Positions 51,518-58,515 of a stretch of DNA of 58,515 nucleotides are shown here, in pieces. Every line of letters starts with the position of its first letter. Position 1 is the first letter of the stretch. The stretch is taken from positions 1 to 58,515 of the forward strand of contig CAYMDO010000011.1 in NCBI GenBank assembly GCA_964389365.1, read 5' to 3'. This DNA is from UBA993 sp964389365. Its GTDB lineage: Bacteria; Bacillota; Dethiobacteria; DTU022. Made by a program: the position numbers and the translations under genes. The notes under the pieces are model-generated. The model was not told the DNA's origin and made no database searches. It was given only the letters and a program-made list of their open reading frames with translations.

Positions 51518-52074
51518 ATTACGAAATTGATCTGAGCAGCCCGGAATACCGCAACCGCTTCAGGTTAATAAAACCAAGAACCATTCGTTTCCTGGTTTGT
51601 CTGCTGGTTTCGGTTATACTTACCGCTTGTTGCTATGCGCTGGACGGTTACCGGCTAAAGCTTCTATCCGAAACCGAGCATTTAAAAAAAGAATTAAGCA
51701 GCAAAACTGAAGCGGCAGCACCTCTGCTAATAATTTCAGCAGAGGTGGAAACCGGCGAAAGCCAATCTGCGATTGCTGAACATTTGCTTTCTGGCTATTT
51801 TATTAAAGGCGACTATCTGGAAATAGTGATTTCCTCTGCCCCGCCCGATGTAGGCTTAAGCTACCTGGCGGCTGACGCAGAAGGGCAGATCGTCATAAAA
51901 GGCAACAGCCCCAGCCTGCAATCTGCAGCCAATTTTGCCAAAATGCTGCACGATATGCCTTTTATTGGCAAAGCTGTTTTAACCACTGCAGACTACACGG
52001 AGGAAACAGGATGTTACTTTTCGATCAAAGCCGATCTAAAGCAAACGGCGGGATACGATAAAGATGAGAATTAA
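51505..52074 (+). CDS. pilN: type IV pilus protein PilN-like
   Basis: 189 residues: a cytoplasmic N-terminus with an INLLP-like PilM-binding stretch (YEIDLSSPEYR, divergent), a single membrane helix (FLVCLLVSVILTACCYAL), a short coiled coil and a periplasm-facing ferredoxin-like fold. Overlaps both neighbours. The role is inferred from position and topology; sequence identity to PilN is weak. Confidence 0.8.
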   Translation: MAQVNYEIDLSSPEYRNRFRLIKPRTIRFLVCLLVSVILTACCYALDGYRLKLLSETEHLKKELSSKTEAAAPLLIISAEVETGESQSAIAEHLLSGYFIKGDYLEIVISSAPPDVGLSYLAADAEGQIVIKGNSPSLQSAANFAKMLHDMPFIGKAVLTTADYTEETGCYFSIKADLKQTAGYDKDEN

Positions 52075-52609
52075 AAACAATGACGTTTCCAGCAACCGTG
52101 AAAAATTTCTGATCGCCGTTTTCTTTATAGCTGTTCTCTGTACCTGCCTGTTCAAGCTGGGCGGGATAGCTGCCCTAGGGACGATTCGCAGTCTATACCT
52201 TGAACAAGCCATGATCAGGGCAGAAATCGAGCAACTCAATACTGTGCTCGCAAGTGAACAGCAGCTGACGGGCAACTACTTGGAAACAACCTTATACCGC
52301 CAGCACGATCAGCATCTGATACCTCTAGTTGACCAACAGCCTGTATCAATCGGCGCCCTTGAAAAACTGATCAACAGCGGCCCCGGCAGGCTTCATGCAA
52401 TGCGGGTCAACGAGAGCATCGATTACGGCAATTACAGCGCCCAGAATATATTCATAAAAATTACGAACCTGGAAACTTTTCCTTCAAGTTTTATCTACCG
52501 GCTGGAAAATTTTACACAGCTGTTAATAATTGAACATATTGAGTGGCTGGCCGGTGAATCAGAAACAGGTACAATCAGCCTCAGCCTTAATCTCTATTAT
52601 TTAAACTAA
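52064..52609 (+). CDS. pilO: type IV pilus protein PilO-like
   Basis: 181 residues with one membrane helix (FLIAVFFIAVLCTCLFKLGG), a helical linker (EQAMIRAEIEQLNTVLASEQ) and a C-terminal ferredoxin-like domain. Overlaps pilN by 11 nt. Identified mainly by order and topology. Confidence 0.75.
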   Translation: MRIKNNDVSSNREKFLIAVFFIAVLCTCLFKLGGIAALGTIRSLYLEQAMIRAEIEQLNTVLASEQQLTGNYLETTLYRQHDQHLIPLVDQQPVSIGALEKLINSGPGRLHAMRVNESIDYGNYSAQNIFIKITNLETFPSSFIYRLENFTQLLIIEHIEWLAGESETGTISLSLNLYYLN

Positions 52610-52615
52610 TATTAC

Positions 52616-53869
52616 TTGCAGAGGTACGGCCACCTGAAAAAAAATTACCGCTATACGGCAATATCTGGTTCCGGCGAAAAGATTAAGGGCAGCTTTTCTG
52701 CAACTTCAACAGCTGAAGCCATTGCTTACCTAAACTCGCGCAGTTTATATATCGTCAACCTGAAGGAGTCAAAATCCTTAAGGTTATTTTGGCTGGCTTT
52801 GCTGCAGCTTGATTTCATTGAAAAACTTAGGCTCCACTCCTTAAACAGCCGTGATTTCATGCTATTCTGCCGCCAGCTGGCTACCATGCTGCAGACCGGC
52901 ATCCCTCTGCTGCATGCTCTAAAAGTGCTAGCCGGGCAAACAGGGAATATTGTCTTTAAACAAAAGCTCAATAATGTGCTGCAGGCTGTCGAGGTAGGGT
53001 CATCATTTGCCGGTGCCCTGGTTCAACAAGGCGGTTTTTTCCCTCCATTTTTTATCGGGATGGTTGAAACAGGCGAAACCGCCGGTGCGCTCGATACAAT
53101 TATGGACCGAATGGCCGTACATTACGAAAAACAGCACGACCTGGAAGAAAAACTGCGTTCGGCCACCGCCTACCCGCTTTTTATCAGCGCCATGGCGCTG
53201 GCCGTAATCATGGTGATGATAGTCTTTGTCTTGCCCCAGTTTGCCAACATTTTCAACTCCTACGGGATGCAAATGCCTCTGTTAAGCCGAATCATGCTCA
53301 ACTTTGGCAGGCTGGTTGCGGCTTACTGGCCGCTTATGCTCATACTCCCGCTGCTGTTTTTCATTTTTTTAAACCGGGCTATAAAAACCGGCCGTGGCCG
53401 CCTGCTGTATGACCACCTGCTATTTAAACTGCCGGTTTTTGGTAAGATCTTTCGGCAAACTGCTACAGCCCGCTTTTCCCGGTCTTTGAGCACCCTGCTG
53501 GCCAGTGGAATTGCTCTGCACCAGGCCCTGAACCTGGCTGACCGGATTGTTAATAACCTTGTTTTCTCGCATGCGATTGCCGATTTAGAAAAAGCCTTAA
53601 CCCGCGGAAACAGCCTCTCAGAGCCGCTAAAAGATGCTCACGTCTTTCCGCCCCTCTTAATTGAGATGATCAGGGTTGGAGAAGAAAGTGGAACCCTTGA
53701 TTACACCTTAAACAAAACCGCCCTTTTCTACGAAAGAGAGATTGCTTACCAGGTTGACCGCATTGGTTCGCTTCTCGAGCCTATTTTGCTTCTCGCAGTT
53801 GGCCTGTTTATTGGCCTAATCGTTTACTCGGTCATGTCGCCGATGTACCGGGTGTTTCAGTTGATTTAA
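52616..53869 (+). CDS. pilC: type II secretion / type IV pilus platform protein PilC (GspF family)
   Basis: 417 residues with two GspF domains (about 75-200 and 275-400; RDFMLFCRQLATMLQTGIPLLHAL and RFSRSLSTLLASGIALHQAL, each split by variation) and three membrane helices. Inner-membrane platform for PilB. The start is uncertain: the TTG at 52616 has no SD, while GAGG at 52619-52622 points to an initiation near 52634, where the codon is CTG. Confidence 0.9.
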   Translation: MQRYGHLKKNYRYTAISGSGEKIKGSFSATSTAEAIAYLNSRSLYIVNLKESKSLRLFWLALLQLDFIEKLRLHSLNSRDFMLFCRQLATMLQTGIPLLHALKVLAGQTGNIVFKQKLNNVLQAVEVGSSFAGALVQQGGFFPPFFIGMVETGETAGALDTIMDRMAVHYEKQHDLEEKLRSATAYPLFISAMALAVIMVMIVFVLPQFANIFNSYGMQMPLLSRIMLNFGRLVAAYWPLMLILPLLFFIFLNRAIKTGRGRLLYDHLLFKLPVFGKIFRQTATARFSRSLSTLLASGIALHQALNLADRIVNNLVFSHAIADLEKALTRGNSLSEPLKDAHVFPPLLIEMIRVGEESGTLDYTLNKTALFYEREIAYQVDRIGSLLEPILLLAVGLFIGLIVYSVMSPMYRVFQLI

Positions 53870-53964
53870 TCCCAAAGAAGCGCCTGCGCGCCAATATGTT
53901 TTTTTTAGTGCAAAAGAATTAAACCCGTAAATGCCCTAACATTTTTTAGCAAGTAAAAAAATAG

Positions 53965-53993
53965 TTGACATTTTTGTCTTACTCGCGTATCAT
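53965..53993 (+). promoter_or_regulatory. sigma-A promoter of the second pilin operon
   Basis: TTGACA (53965-53970), 17-nt spacer, TATCAT (53988-53993). Transcription would begin near 54000, about 26 nt before the riboswitch. The preceding ~90 nt after pilC has a GCGC-rich short repeat and a T8 run (about 53899-53906) that may end the pilC transcript. Confidence 0.82.
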
Positions 53994-54025
53994 TTAAGTG
54001 TATACTTACAATTGAAATAATATAA

Positions 54026-54122
54026 TATCAATCAGTAAAAGGCAAAACCGAAGCAATTCGGAGACGCAAAGCTGAGGGTCTGGATGAAGCAAGCAGACAG
54101 CCTGGCTGCAGCACGATTGGTA
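54026..54122 (+). promoter_or_regulatory. cyclic di-GMP-I (GEMM-I) riboswitch
   Basis: The aptamer has P1 TATCAATC (54026-54033) paired with GATTGGTA (54115-54122), the conserved GGCAAAACC, a helix CCGAA/TTCGG capped by a GCAA GNRA tetraloop (54053-54056), the GAGACGCAAAGC block and a second arm (GTCTG 54078-54082 / CAGAC 54094-54098) ending in AGCCTGGCTGC. These match the GEMM-I layout. The position equivalent to G20 of the V. cholerae Vc2 aptamer reads G, favouring c-di-GMP over cGAMP. Downstream, AACC...GGTT with a T5 (54157-54161) may act as an attenuator. It precedes a pilin gene, a common target of this riboswitch. Confidence 0.88.
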
Positions 54123-54200
54123 GAAACACGTGGTTAACCCGACCTGCCGGTTTGCGTTTTTAACTAAGGTAGGTTTGTTTTATTAAGCGGGGGAATTCAA

Positions 54201-55259
54201 ATGAATTTACAAGTTAAGATCAAAAACAATAAAGGCTCAACTATGATTGTTGTTTTATTGGTCATGGCAGTTTTAATGATCCTCGGTGCAGTAATCATAA
54301 ATACAAGCGTAGCAGAAAATATATTTGCCGGCAAAAATGAAGACCGTATAAAAGCCTATTACATAGCCCGGGCAGGAGCGCAAGCCACGGCTGAGTATTT
54401 AGTAAATATGGGCGGGCAGGAACTCTTCAATAAAACTTCCGCTCCCAACAGCCAGATCGGCGGGGGAACATTTACAGTTACTGTTGAAGATAAGCTTATC
54501 ACCGATAATGCTATCAATGTTATATCTGTCGGTAAATATAACGGAACCAGCCAGACAGCTAAGATAAAATTATCATCAAGCGGGGTTCAGGCTGGAGGGG
54601 TTTTCCAATATGCCATAGCTGCCAAACAAGCAGTTACTGTACATAATAACAGCCATAGCGGAACTATTGATGGTAACGTGGTTTCCAGCGGGGGCGACAA
54701 TACAATTAACGTTGGCAGATATACTTACAGAAACATGGCTGCCGGCGCGACCCCTCCAAGATATTCTGCCCTTAGTTATCCGCAAATCAATATTCCAAAC
54801 GGGTGCCCGGTTTTAGATCAAAGCGGTAACCTTATTAGGGTAATTTCAGCTAAAAACAGTCCAATATGCAGGAAAGCAGATAGCCTACCGTTACATAGCA
54901 AAACTCTTGAGGTAAGCGGAGGCGGGATTGTCCACCTTTATATAAGCGGACCGTTATCGATAACCGGTAGCGGTAAAATCGATGTTAAGGCAGGCACAGA
55001 ATTATATATTTACGTTATTGGGAATCATCGGGTTACTTTTAAAGGCAGCAGTGCTGCCGGCAATGTTTTTCTTTACGCGCCAGATTCTGAGGTAATTTTC
55101 GATAATGCCGGTCTGACCTACAGAGGATCGGTTATCGGTAGAACGGTACAAATTTTCAATAATATGACAATCATTCACGCACCTACAATGTTTAATAATG
55201 TCAATCTTGACAGAACATACCTTGGCATCACGTATACCGGTTATATTTGGTATGACTAA
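54201..55259 (+). CDS. PilX N-terminal / beta-helix pilus protein
   Basis: 352 residues. N-terminal helix NKGSTMIVVLLVMAVLMILGAVII, then ENIFAGKNEDRIKAYYIARAGAQATAEYL, as in PilX-type pilus assembly proteins. From about residue 130 it becomes a repetitive beta-rich domain (AVTVHNNSHSGTIDGNVV, SITGSGKIDVKAGTELYIYV, AGNVFLYAPDSEVIFDN), probably a right-handed beta-helix like bactofilin or DUF7305. AAGCGGGGGA precedes the ATG. First gene under the c-di-GMP riboswitch; a surface-exposed minor component is likely. Confidence 0.78.
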   Translation: MNLQVKIKNNKGSTMIVVLLVMAVLMILGAVIINTSVAENIFAGKNEDRIKAYYIARAGAQATAEYLVNMGGQELFNKTSAPNSQIGGGTFTVTVEDKLITDNAINVISVGKYNGTSQTAKIKLSSSGVQAGGVFQYAIAAKQAVTVHNNSHSGTIDGNVVSSGGDNTINVGRYTYRNMAAGATPPRYSALSYPQINIPNGCPVLDQSGNLIRVISAKNSPICRKADSLPLHSKTLEVSGGGIVHLYISGPLSITGSGKIDVKAGTELYIYVIGNHRVTFKGSSAAGNVFLYAPDSEVIFDNAGLTYRGSVIGRTVQIFNNMTIIHAPTMFNNVNLDRTYLGITYTGYIWYD

Positions 55260-55274
55260 GCAAGCGGGTGGAAT

Positions 55275-56774
55275 ATGCTGAAATACTGCAGAAGCAATGG
55301 CGGTTTTACCCTTATTGAAGTAATTATATCGCTGGTCATCCTGACCATAGTTATGGTTGCTTTTTTAAGCATATTCAGCACCGGTTTAATCGGTATTTAC
55401 GGTGCCGGAGACAAGGGCATCGCTTACAGTGAAGCACAGGCTGACCTGGGTTCGCGAATCGGAACAGGCGAAGACGCTGTTGCCGAAGACCTGGTTCTGG
55501 TTTTTAGCGGGGTTAGCCACACCATACCGGGAGGCATGATTGAGTCCTTCAGGCAGGAACAGGGGAGATCATCTACGCTTGAAACTTACATCCCCTATCT
55601 TCCGAGCATTACACTTAATCCAGCCGTGGTTTTTGAGGGAACAAGCCATCCCACCCAAATTTTAGTGACTGGCTACAATACAAATTTCAGCTCCACAAAC
55701 AGCCACATTGATATTTACGATAAAACAGGCGAACTTAAGCTATTTGGCCCGATTACGCCTGCTGTAGCCTCGGCGACTTCAGCAACCTTTATAATGCCGG
55801 CAAACTTGCTCAACTCAAAGGGTCATTATATCGTACAAATGAAAACAGCAATCTCCGGTCAGCCGGACCAGATTTCCAGGGCCAGGTATATTGTCGAGCA
55901 GCCTAAAATTATTGCTGCCGGGGAGGGGGCACTCTATGTATCAGAAAACAGTACATACTGGCTGGATCGCCCCTCTGCAGAAGCGGCTTTTCCCGCCTTC
56001 AATCTCATCAATGCTGCTTGCTTCGGCTCAAATCGCTATGTGGCTGTAGGAAGCAGCGGAACCGAAGGGATTGTCTTAAGCTCCGCAAATGAGAGCAATT
56101 GGACAAAAACACCCGTCTATGCCACTAGAGGATTAAAAGATGTTACATGGTCTTCTAATCTTGCCCGGTTTTATGCCGTGGGGCTGAACGGGACTATCTT
56201 TTACTCGGCAAACAGTTTACTGTGGATAGCCATCTCTTCGGGCACAAATGAAAACCTCAATGGAATCAGCGTGACAGATTCGGGACATCTTGTTATCGTA
56301 GGTGATAAAGGAACAATCATCACTGTTACCAGCGGGGTTGCCATAGCTTACATAAACAGCCCGGTAAGTGCGGATTTGCTGGATGTCGTAAATAACCACA
56401 CTTCCGATGGAAAATACGACAAGTTTCTGGCAGTCGGCAAGAACAGCACAATCATTTCATCCGTTGATGGATCAGCCTGGACAGTTGACGGGCCTCCAGA
56501 TCCAGTTGCTGATGATTTAAACGGCATCACTTATCATAATCGTAAATTTGTCATTGTTGGTAATTTGGGACGAATTCTCGTCTATGATGAAATAACAGGC
56601 GCTTGGACAAATTACAAGGTGGGCAATAAAAATTTACATAGTGTTTTCGGGGTAGATGGAAGATATATAGCTGTTGGTGAGGGTGGAGCTATTCTCACCT
56701 CAACTGATACCAGCCTCTGGACTGCATACAGTGGAGCGGTTAGCGGCGTTTTGCGTGCTGTAACAGGCAGATAA
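55275..56774 (+). CDS. prepilin fused to IPT-like and seven-bladed beta-propeller domains
   Basis: A 499-residue protein, over three times normal pilin length. Prepilin site G/FTLIEVIISLVILTIVM; residues ~105-210 look like an IPT/TIG immunoglobulin-like domain (PSITLNPAVVFEG, ILVTGYNTNFS, ATFIMPANL, HYIVQMKT). From ~215 to the end seven repeats of ~40 residues follow the pattern [FYL]-hydrophobic-A/I-VG-x2-G-T-I...S...W (for example FYAVGLNGTIFYSANSLLW, FLAVGKNSTIISSVDGSAW, YIAVGEGGAILTSTDTSLW). This suggests a beta-propeller carried at a pilus tip, possibly for adhesion or ligand binding. Confidence 0.8.
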   Translation: MLKYCRSNGGFTLIEVIISLVILTIVMVAFLSIFSTGLIGIYGAGDKGIAYSEAQADLGSRIGTGEDAVAEDLVLVFSGVSHTIPGGMIESFRQEQGRSSTLETYIPYLPSITLNPAVVFEGTSHPTQILVTGYNTNFSSTNSHIDIYDKTGELKLFGPITPAVASATSATFIMPANLLNSKGHYIVQMKTAISGQPDQISRARYIVEQPKIIAAGEGALYVSENSTYWLDRPSAEAAFPAFNLINAACFGSNRYVAVGSSGTEGIVLSSANESNWTKTPVYATRGLKDVTWSSNLARFYAVGLNGTIFYSANSLLWIAISSGTNENLNGISVTDSGHLVIVGDKGTIITVTSGVAIAYINSPVSADLLDVVNNHTSDGKYDKFLAVGKNSTIISSVDGSAWTVDGPPDPVADDLNGITYHNRKFVIVGNLGRILVYDEITGAWTNYKVGNKNLHSVFGVDGRYIAVGEGGAILTSTDTSLWTAYSGAVSGVLRAVTGR

Positions 56775-56796
56775 AAAATCACCGGGAGCAAGCACA

Positions 56797-57270
56797 TTGT
56801 ATCATAAATTTAATACCCACAACCGCTTGTTTAATAATTTCGGCCTGAGTGTCGTTGAATTAATGATCTCTTTATCCCTGATGGCAATTATCCTAATAAT
56901 CGGTTATAATTTTTTAGCCGTCAATTACAGGGCATACCAAACGGGAGAAGCTCTGTCAGAAGTGCAGTTCGACACACGTATGGCTTCTGACTTTATTTTT
57001 TTTGAACTGAAAAATGCCAGATCAATCAGCTTAACCGACAGCAGCTTAGCAAAAATGATAAACTTGAGCACTTTAAAAACTAATTATCCCCGTATTACTG
57101 CTGTTAACTTTTCCATCGTTCAATCTGGCAACCTTTACCTTGTCAATTATATAATTACAACCAGCCATGCAAACCTGAACAGCGATTACAAGCTGCAGTC
57201 AGAAGTTCTGTTAAACAACATCAAAAATGCAACAACCGGCAGCGGAAACCTGATCTATTATTCACAGTAA
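56797..57270 (+). CDS. type IV prepilin-like protein, PilW type
   Basis: 157 residues with a prepilin motif FG/LSVVELMISLSLMAIILIIG (Leu at +1, Glu at +5) and TRMASDFIFFELKNARSISL. TTG start with GGGAG eight bases upstream. Third gene of the riboswitch-controlled operon; the gap to the convergent pilT is 48 nt with no clear terminator. Confidence 0.78.
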   Translation: MYHKFNTHNRLFNNFGLSVVELMISLSLMAIILIIGYNFLAVNYRAYQTGEALSEVQFDTRMASDFIFFELKNARSISLTDSSLAKMINLSTLKTNYPRITAVNFSIVQSGNLYLVNYIITTSHANLNSDYKLQSEVLLNNIKNATTGSGNLIYYSQ

Positions 57271-57318
57271 AAACTACGCGTAATGTGCGTATGAGTGTAT
57301 TTGAAGCTGAACAGTTTA

Positions 57319-58395
57319 TCATTTGATGCTGTCTTTACTTTTTATATACTCATAAACCCGATCCAAATCAGTTGCATTTTCCTGTAAAGTGGTGCTGCTT
57401 ATCTGGCCTTTTTCATAAAGACCCTGCAAATGTTTGTCCATGGTTATCATCCCAAACCGGGATCCGGTTTCAATCAACGAATACAATTGATGCGCTTTCC
57501 CCTCTCTGATCAGGTTTCTCACAGCAACAGTTGATGTTAAGCATTCTATTGCCGCAATCATACCACTACCCTCTTTTCTGGTTACTAGGCGTTGTGAGAC
57601 AATGCCCGCGAGGGAATTTGCCAGCTGGACTCGGATCTGCTGCTGGTGCACCGGCTGAAAGGCATCGATGATCCTCTCCACAGTCTGCGTTGAGTTAATC
57701 GTGTGCAGGGTGGCTAAAACCAAATGACCGGTCTCAGCCGCGGTAATCGCAATTGATATAGTTTCCAGGTCACGCATCTCCCCAACCATAATCACATCCG
57801 GGTCCTGACGCAGGGCTGCCCGCAGGGCTTCGGGAAATGATTTGCTGTCACGCCCGATTTCACGTTGGGTGATAATACATTTATTATTGCTGTGTGCATA
57901 CTCTATTGGGTCTTCAAGCGTAATAACATGGCAGGCCCTTTCACAATTAACCTGATTAACTAAAGCCGCCATGGTGGTCGATTTGCCACTGCCGGTTGGC
58001 CCGGTTATCAAGACCAGCCCTTTCGTTTGTCGGGCCAGGGTATACAAGACATCGGGAAGTTCCAGGGATTTAATCGTTGGGATCAGTGAATTTATAACTC
58101 TGACTGCAATCCCGACCAATCCCCGCTGCATGTAGCAGTTTACCCTGAAATAACCCACACCCTCAATGCAGTAGGAAAGGTCGATCTCGCCTTTCTGCTC
58201 AAATATTTTGTTTTTATCGCTATGGCCATTCATCACACGCCTTGCCATAGCTATTGTTTCTTCCGGCTTTAAAGGGGGTAAATCAAGGAAGATTAGTCGT
58301 TGGTTTTTCCTGATCACCGGCGCTACACCGGTAATCAGGTGAACATCGGAAGCTTTTTTCTTTACCGCATTTGTTAAAAATAGATCAATATCCAC
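57319..58395 (-). CDS. pilT: twitching motility ATPase PilT
   Basis: Retraction motor of type IV pili. The GTG start at 58395 (MDIDLFLTNAVKKKASDVHL) has GGGGG eight bases upstream; the frame is open five codons further. The 358 residues have Walker A LITGPTGSGKSTTMAALV, ITLEDPIEY, Walker B MVGEMRDLET, the His box and GIVSQRLV. A C-terminal AIECLTSTVAVRNLIREGK region replaces the canonical AIRNLIRE retraction motif but is clearly related. Transcribed toward the pilin operon. Confidence 0.94.
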   Translation of the reverse strand: MDIDLFLTNAVKKKASDVHLITGVAPVIRKNQRLIFLDLPPLKPEETIAMARRVMNGHSDKNKIFEQKGEIDLSYCIEGVGYFRVNCYMQRGLVGIAVRVINSLIPTIKSLELPDVLYTLARQTKGLVLITGPTGSGKSTTMAALVNQVNCERACHVITLEDPIEYAHSNNKCIITQREIGRDSKSFPEALRAALRQDPDVIMVGEMRDLETISIAITAAETGHLVLATLHTINSTQTVERIIDAFQPVHQQQIRVQLANSLAGIVSQRLVTRKEGSGMIAAIECLTSTVAVRNLIREGKAHQLYSLIETGSRFGMITMDKHLQGLYEKGQISSTTLQENATDLDRVYEYIKSKDSIK

Positions 58396-58424
58396 GATAT
58401 ATACCCCCAATCATTTTTTAGTTA

Positions 58425-58515
58425 TCAATCGCCTTCGACTATTACCTTGTTGATGCTAATAAAGCCATTTGCGATCTTCGGAAGCGCTTGATGTATAAGA
58501 CTTTTTGCGGGGAGT
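58425..58515 (-). CDS. C-terminal fragment of an unidentified gene (runs off right edge)
   Basis: One minus-strand frame is open from the window edge to a TGA at 58427-58425 and encodes 29 residues ending ISINKVIVEGD. It is in the expected place and strand for a gene upstream of pilT, 29 nt before its GTG. Too short to identify; it could also be chance. Confidence 0.35.
   Translation of the reverse strand, partial: LPAKSLIHQALPKIANGFISINKVIVEGD

Noticed and set aside
1..58515. CRISPR arrays, insertion sequences, prophage genes, rRNA
   Set aside because: No regularly spaced repeats, transposases, phage genes or rRNA segments were seen apart from the intron edge at the left end.

Overview
The window looks like chromosomal DNA of a low-to-mid GC, monoderm, anaerobic member of the Firmicutes (class Clostridia in the broad sense, near Peptococcaceae, Syntrophomonadaceae or Dethiobacteria). 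The reasons are the classic Firmicutes gene order (efp, CD1247-like, asp23, amaP, DUF2273, nusB ... xseA, xseB, ispA ... dxs, tlyA, nadK, recN ... xerD, deoB), an IspH-RpsA fusion, ADP-forming acetyl-CoA synthetase, folD-fchA, and iron-sulfur flavoprotein electron-transfer genes. The window holds about 52 protein genes, one tRNA, two structured RNAs and the edge of a group II intron. Most genes from 5.4 to 47.9 kb lie on the minus strand in long, tightly spaced operons.

Layout. 0-2 kb (minus): the first ~49 nt of a group II intron lie directly behind the ndk terminator, followed by ndk, speE and speD (polyamine synthesis). 2.1-5.3 kb (plus): ADP-forming acetyl-CoA synthetase and a BioD-like/DRTGG ATPase. 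5.4-12.2 kb (minus): glutamate 2,3-aminomutase, a secreted protein of unknown function, tRNA-Pro(GGG), an HD phosphohydrolase, plsY, der and a PDZ/radical-SAM DUF512 protein. 12.6-20 kb (minus): one operon (site-2 protease, trpS, scpA, scpB, rluB, cmk, plsC, ispH-rpsA) with a clear promoter at 20.1 kb and a terminator at 12.65 kb. 20-29 kb (minus): nucleotidyltransferase, deoB, xerD, a Nudix hydrolase, recN, nadK, tlyA and dxs, headed by oapA.

29.6-30.2 kb (minus): a ~590-nt gene-free stretch with its own near-consensus promoter and directly upstream of a small multi-pass membrane protein. This is recognised as an OLE RNA (ornate, large, extremophilic) with its partner OapA. 30.3-40 kb (minus): folD-like, fchA, ispA, xseB, xseA, a NuoG-like and a NuoF/GltD-like redox pair, a TsaD/Kae1 paralogue and nusB. 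40-47.9 kb (minus): envelope-stress genes (DUF2273, amaP, asp23), efp, pepP and shikimate genes (aroQ, aroK, aroE) interleaved with the type IV pilus genes gspH-like and pilB. 48.1-58.4 kb: a type IV pilus cluster (pilD, three minor pilins, pilM, pilN, pilO, pilC), then a second pilin operon under a consensus promoter and a cyclic di-GMP-I riboswitch. That operon includes a prepilin fused to an apparent seven-bladed beta-propeller. A convergent pilT closes the window.

How it fits together. Folate one-carbon chemistry appears split between a FolD-like protein that has lost the cyclohydrolase lysine and an adjacent FchA. Isoprenoid genes (dxs, ispA, ispH) share operons with DNA repair, translation and the OLE ribonucleoprotein. 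Sporulation genes that normally interrupt these syntenic blocks (spoIIIA, spoIVB-spo0A, spoIIM, spmAB-dacB, spoIVA) are all missing, which suggests a lineage that lost sporulation while keeping OLE and building a c-di-GMP-controlled pilus. All assignments rest on reading the sequence; no database search was run.
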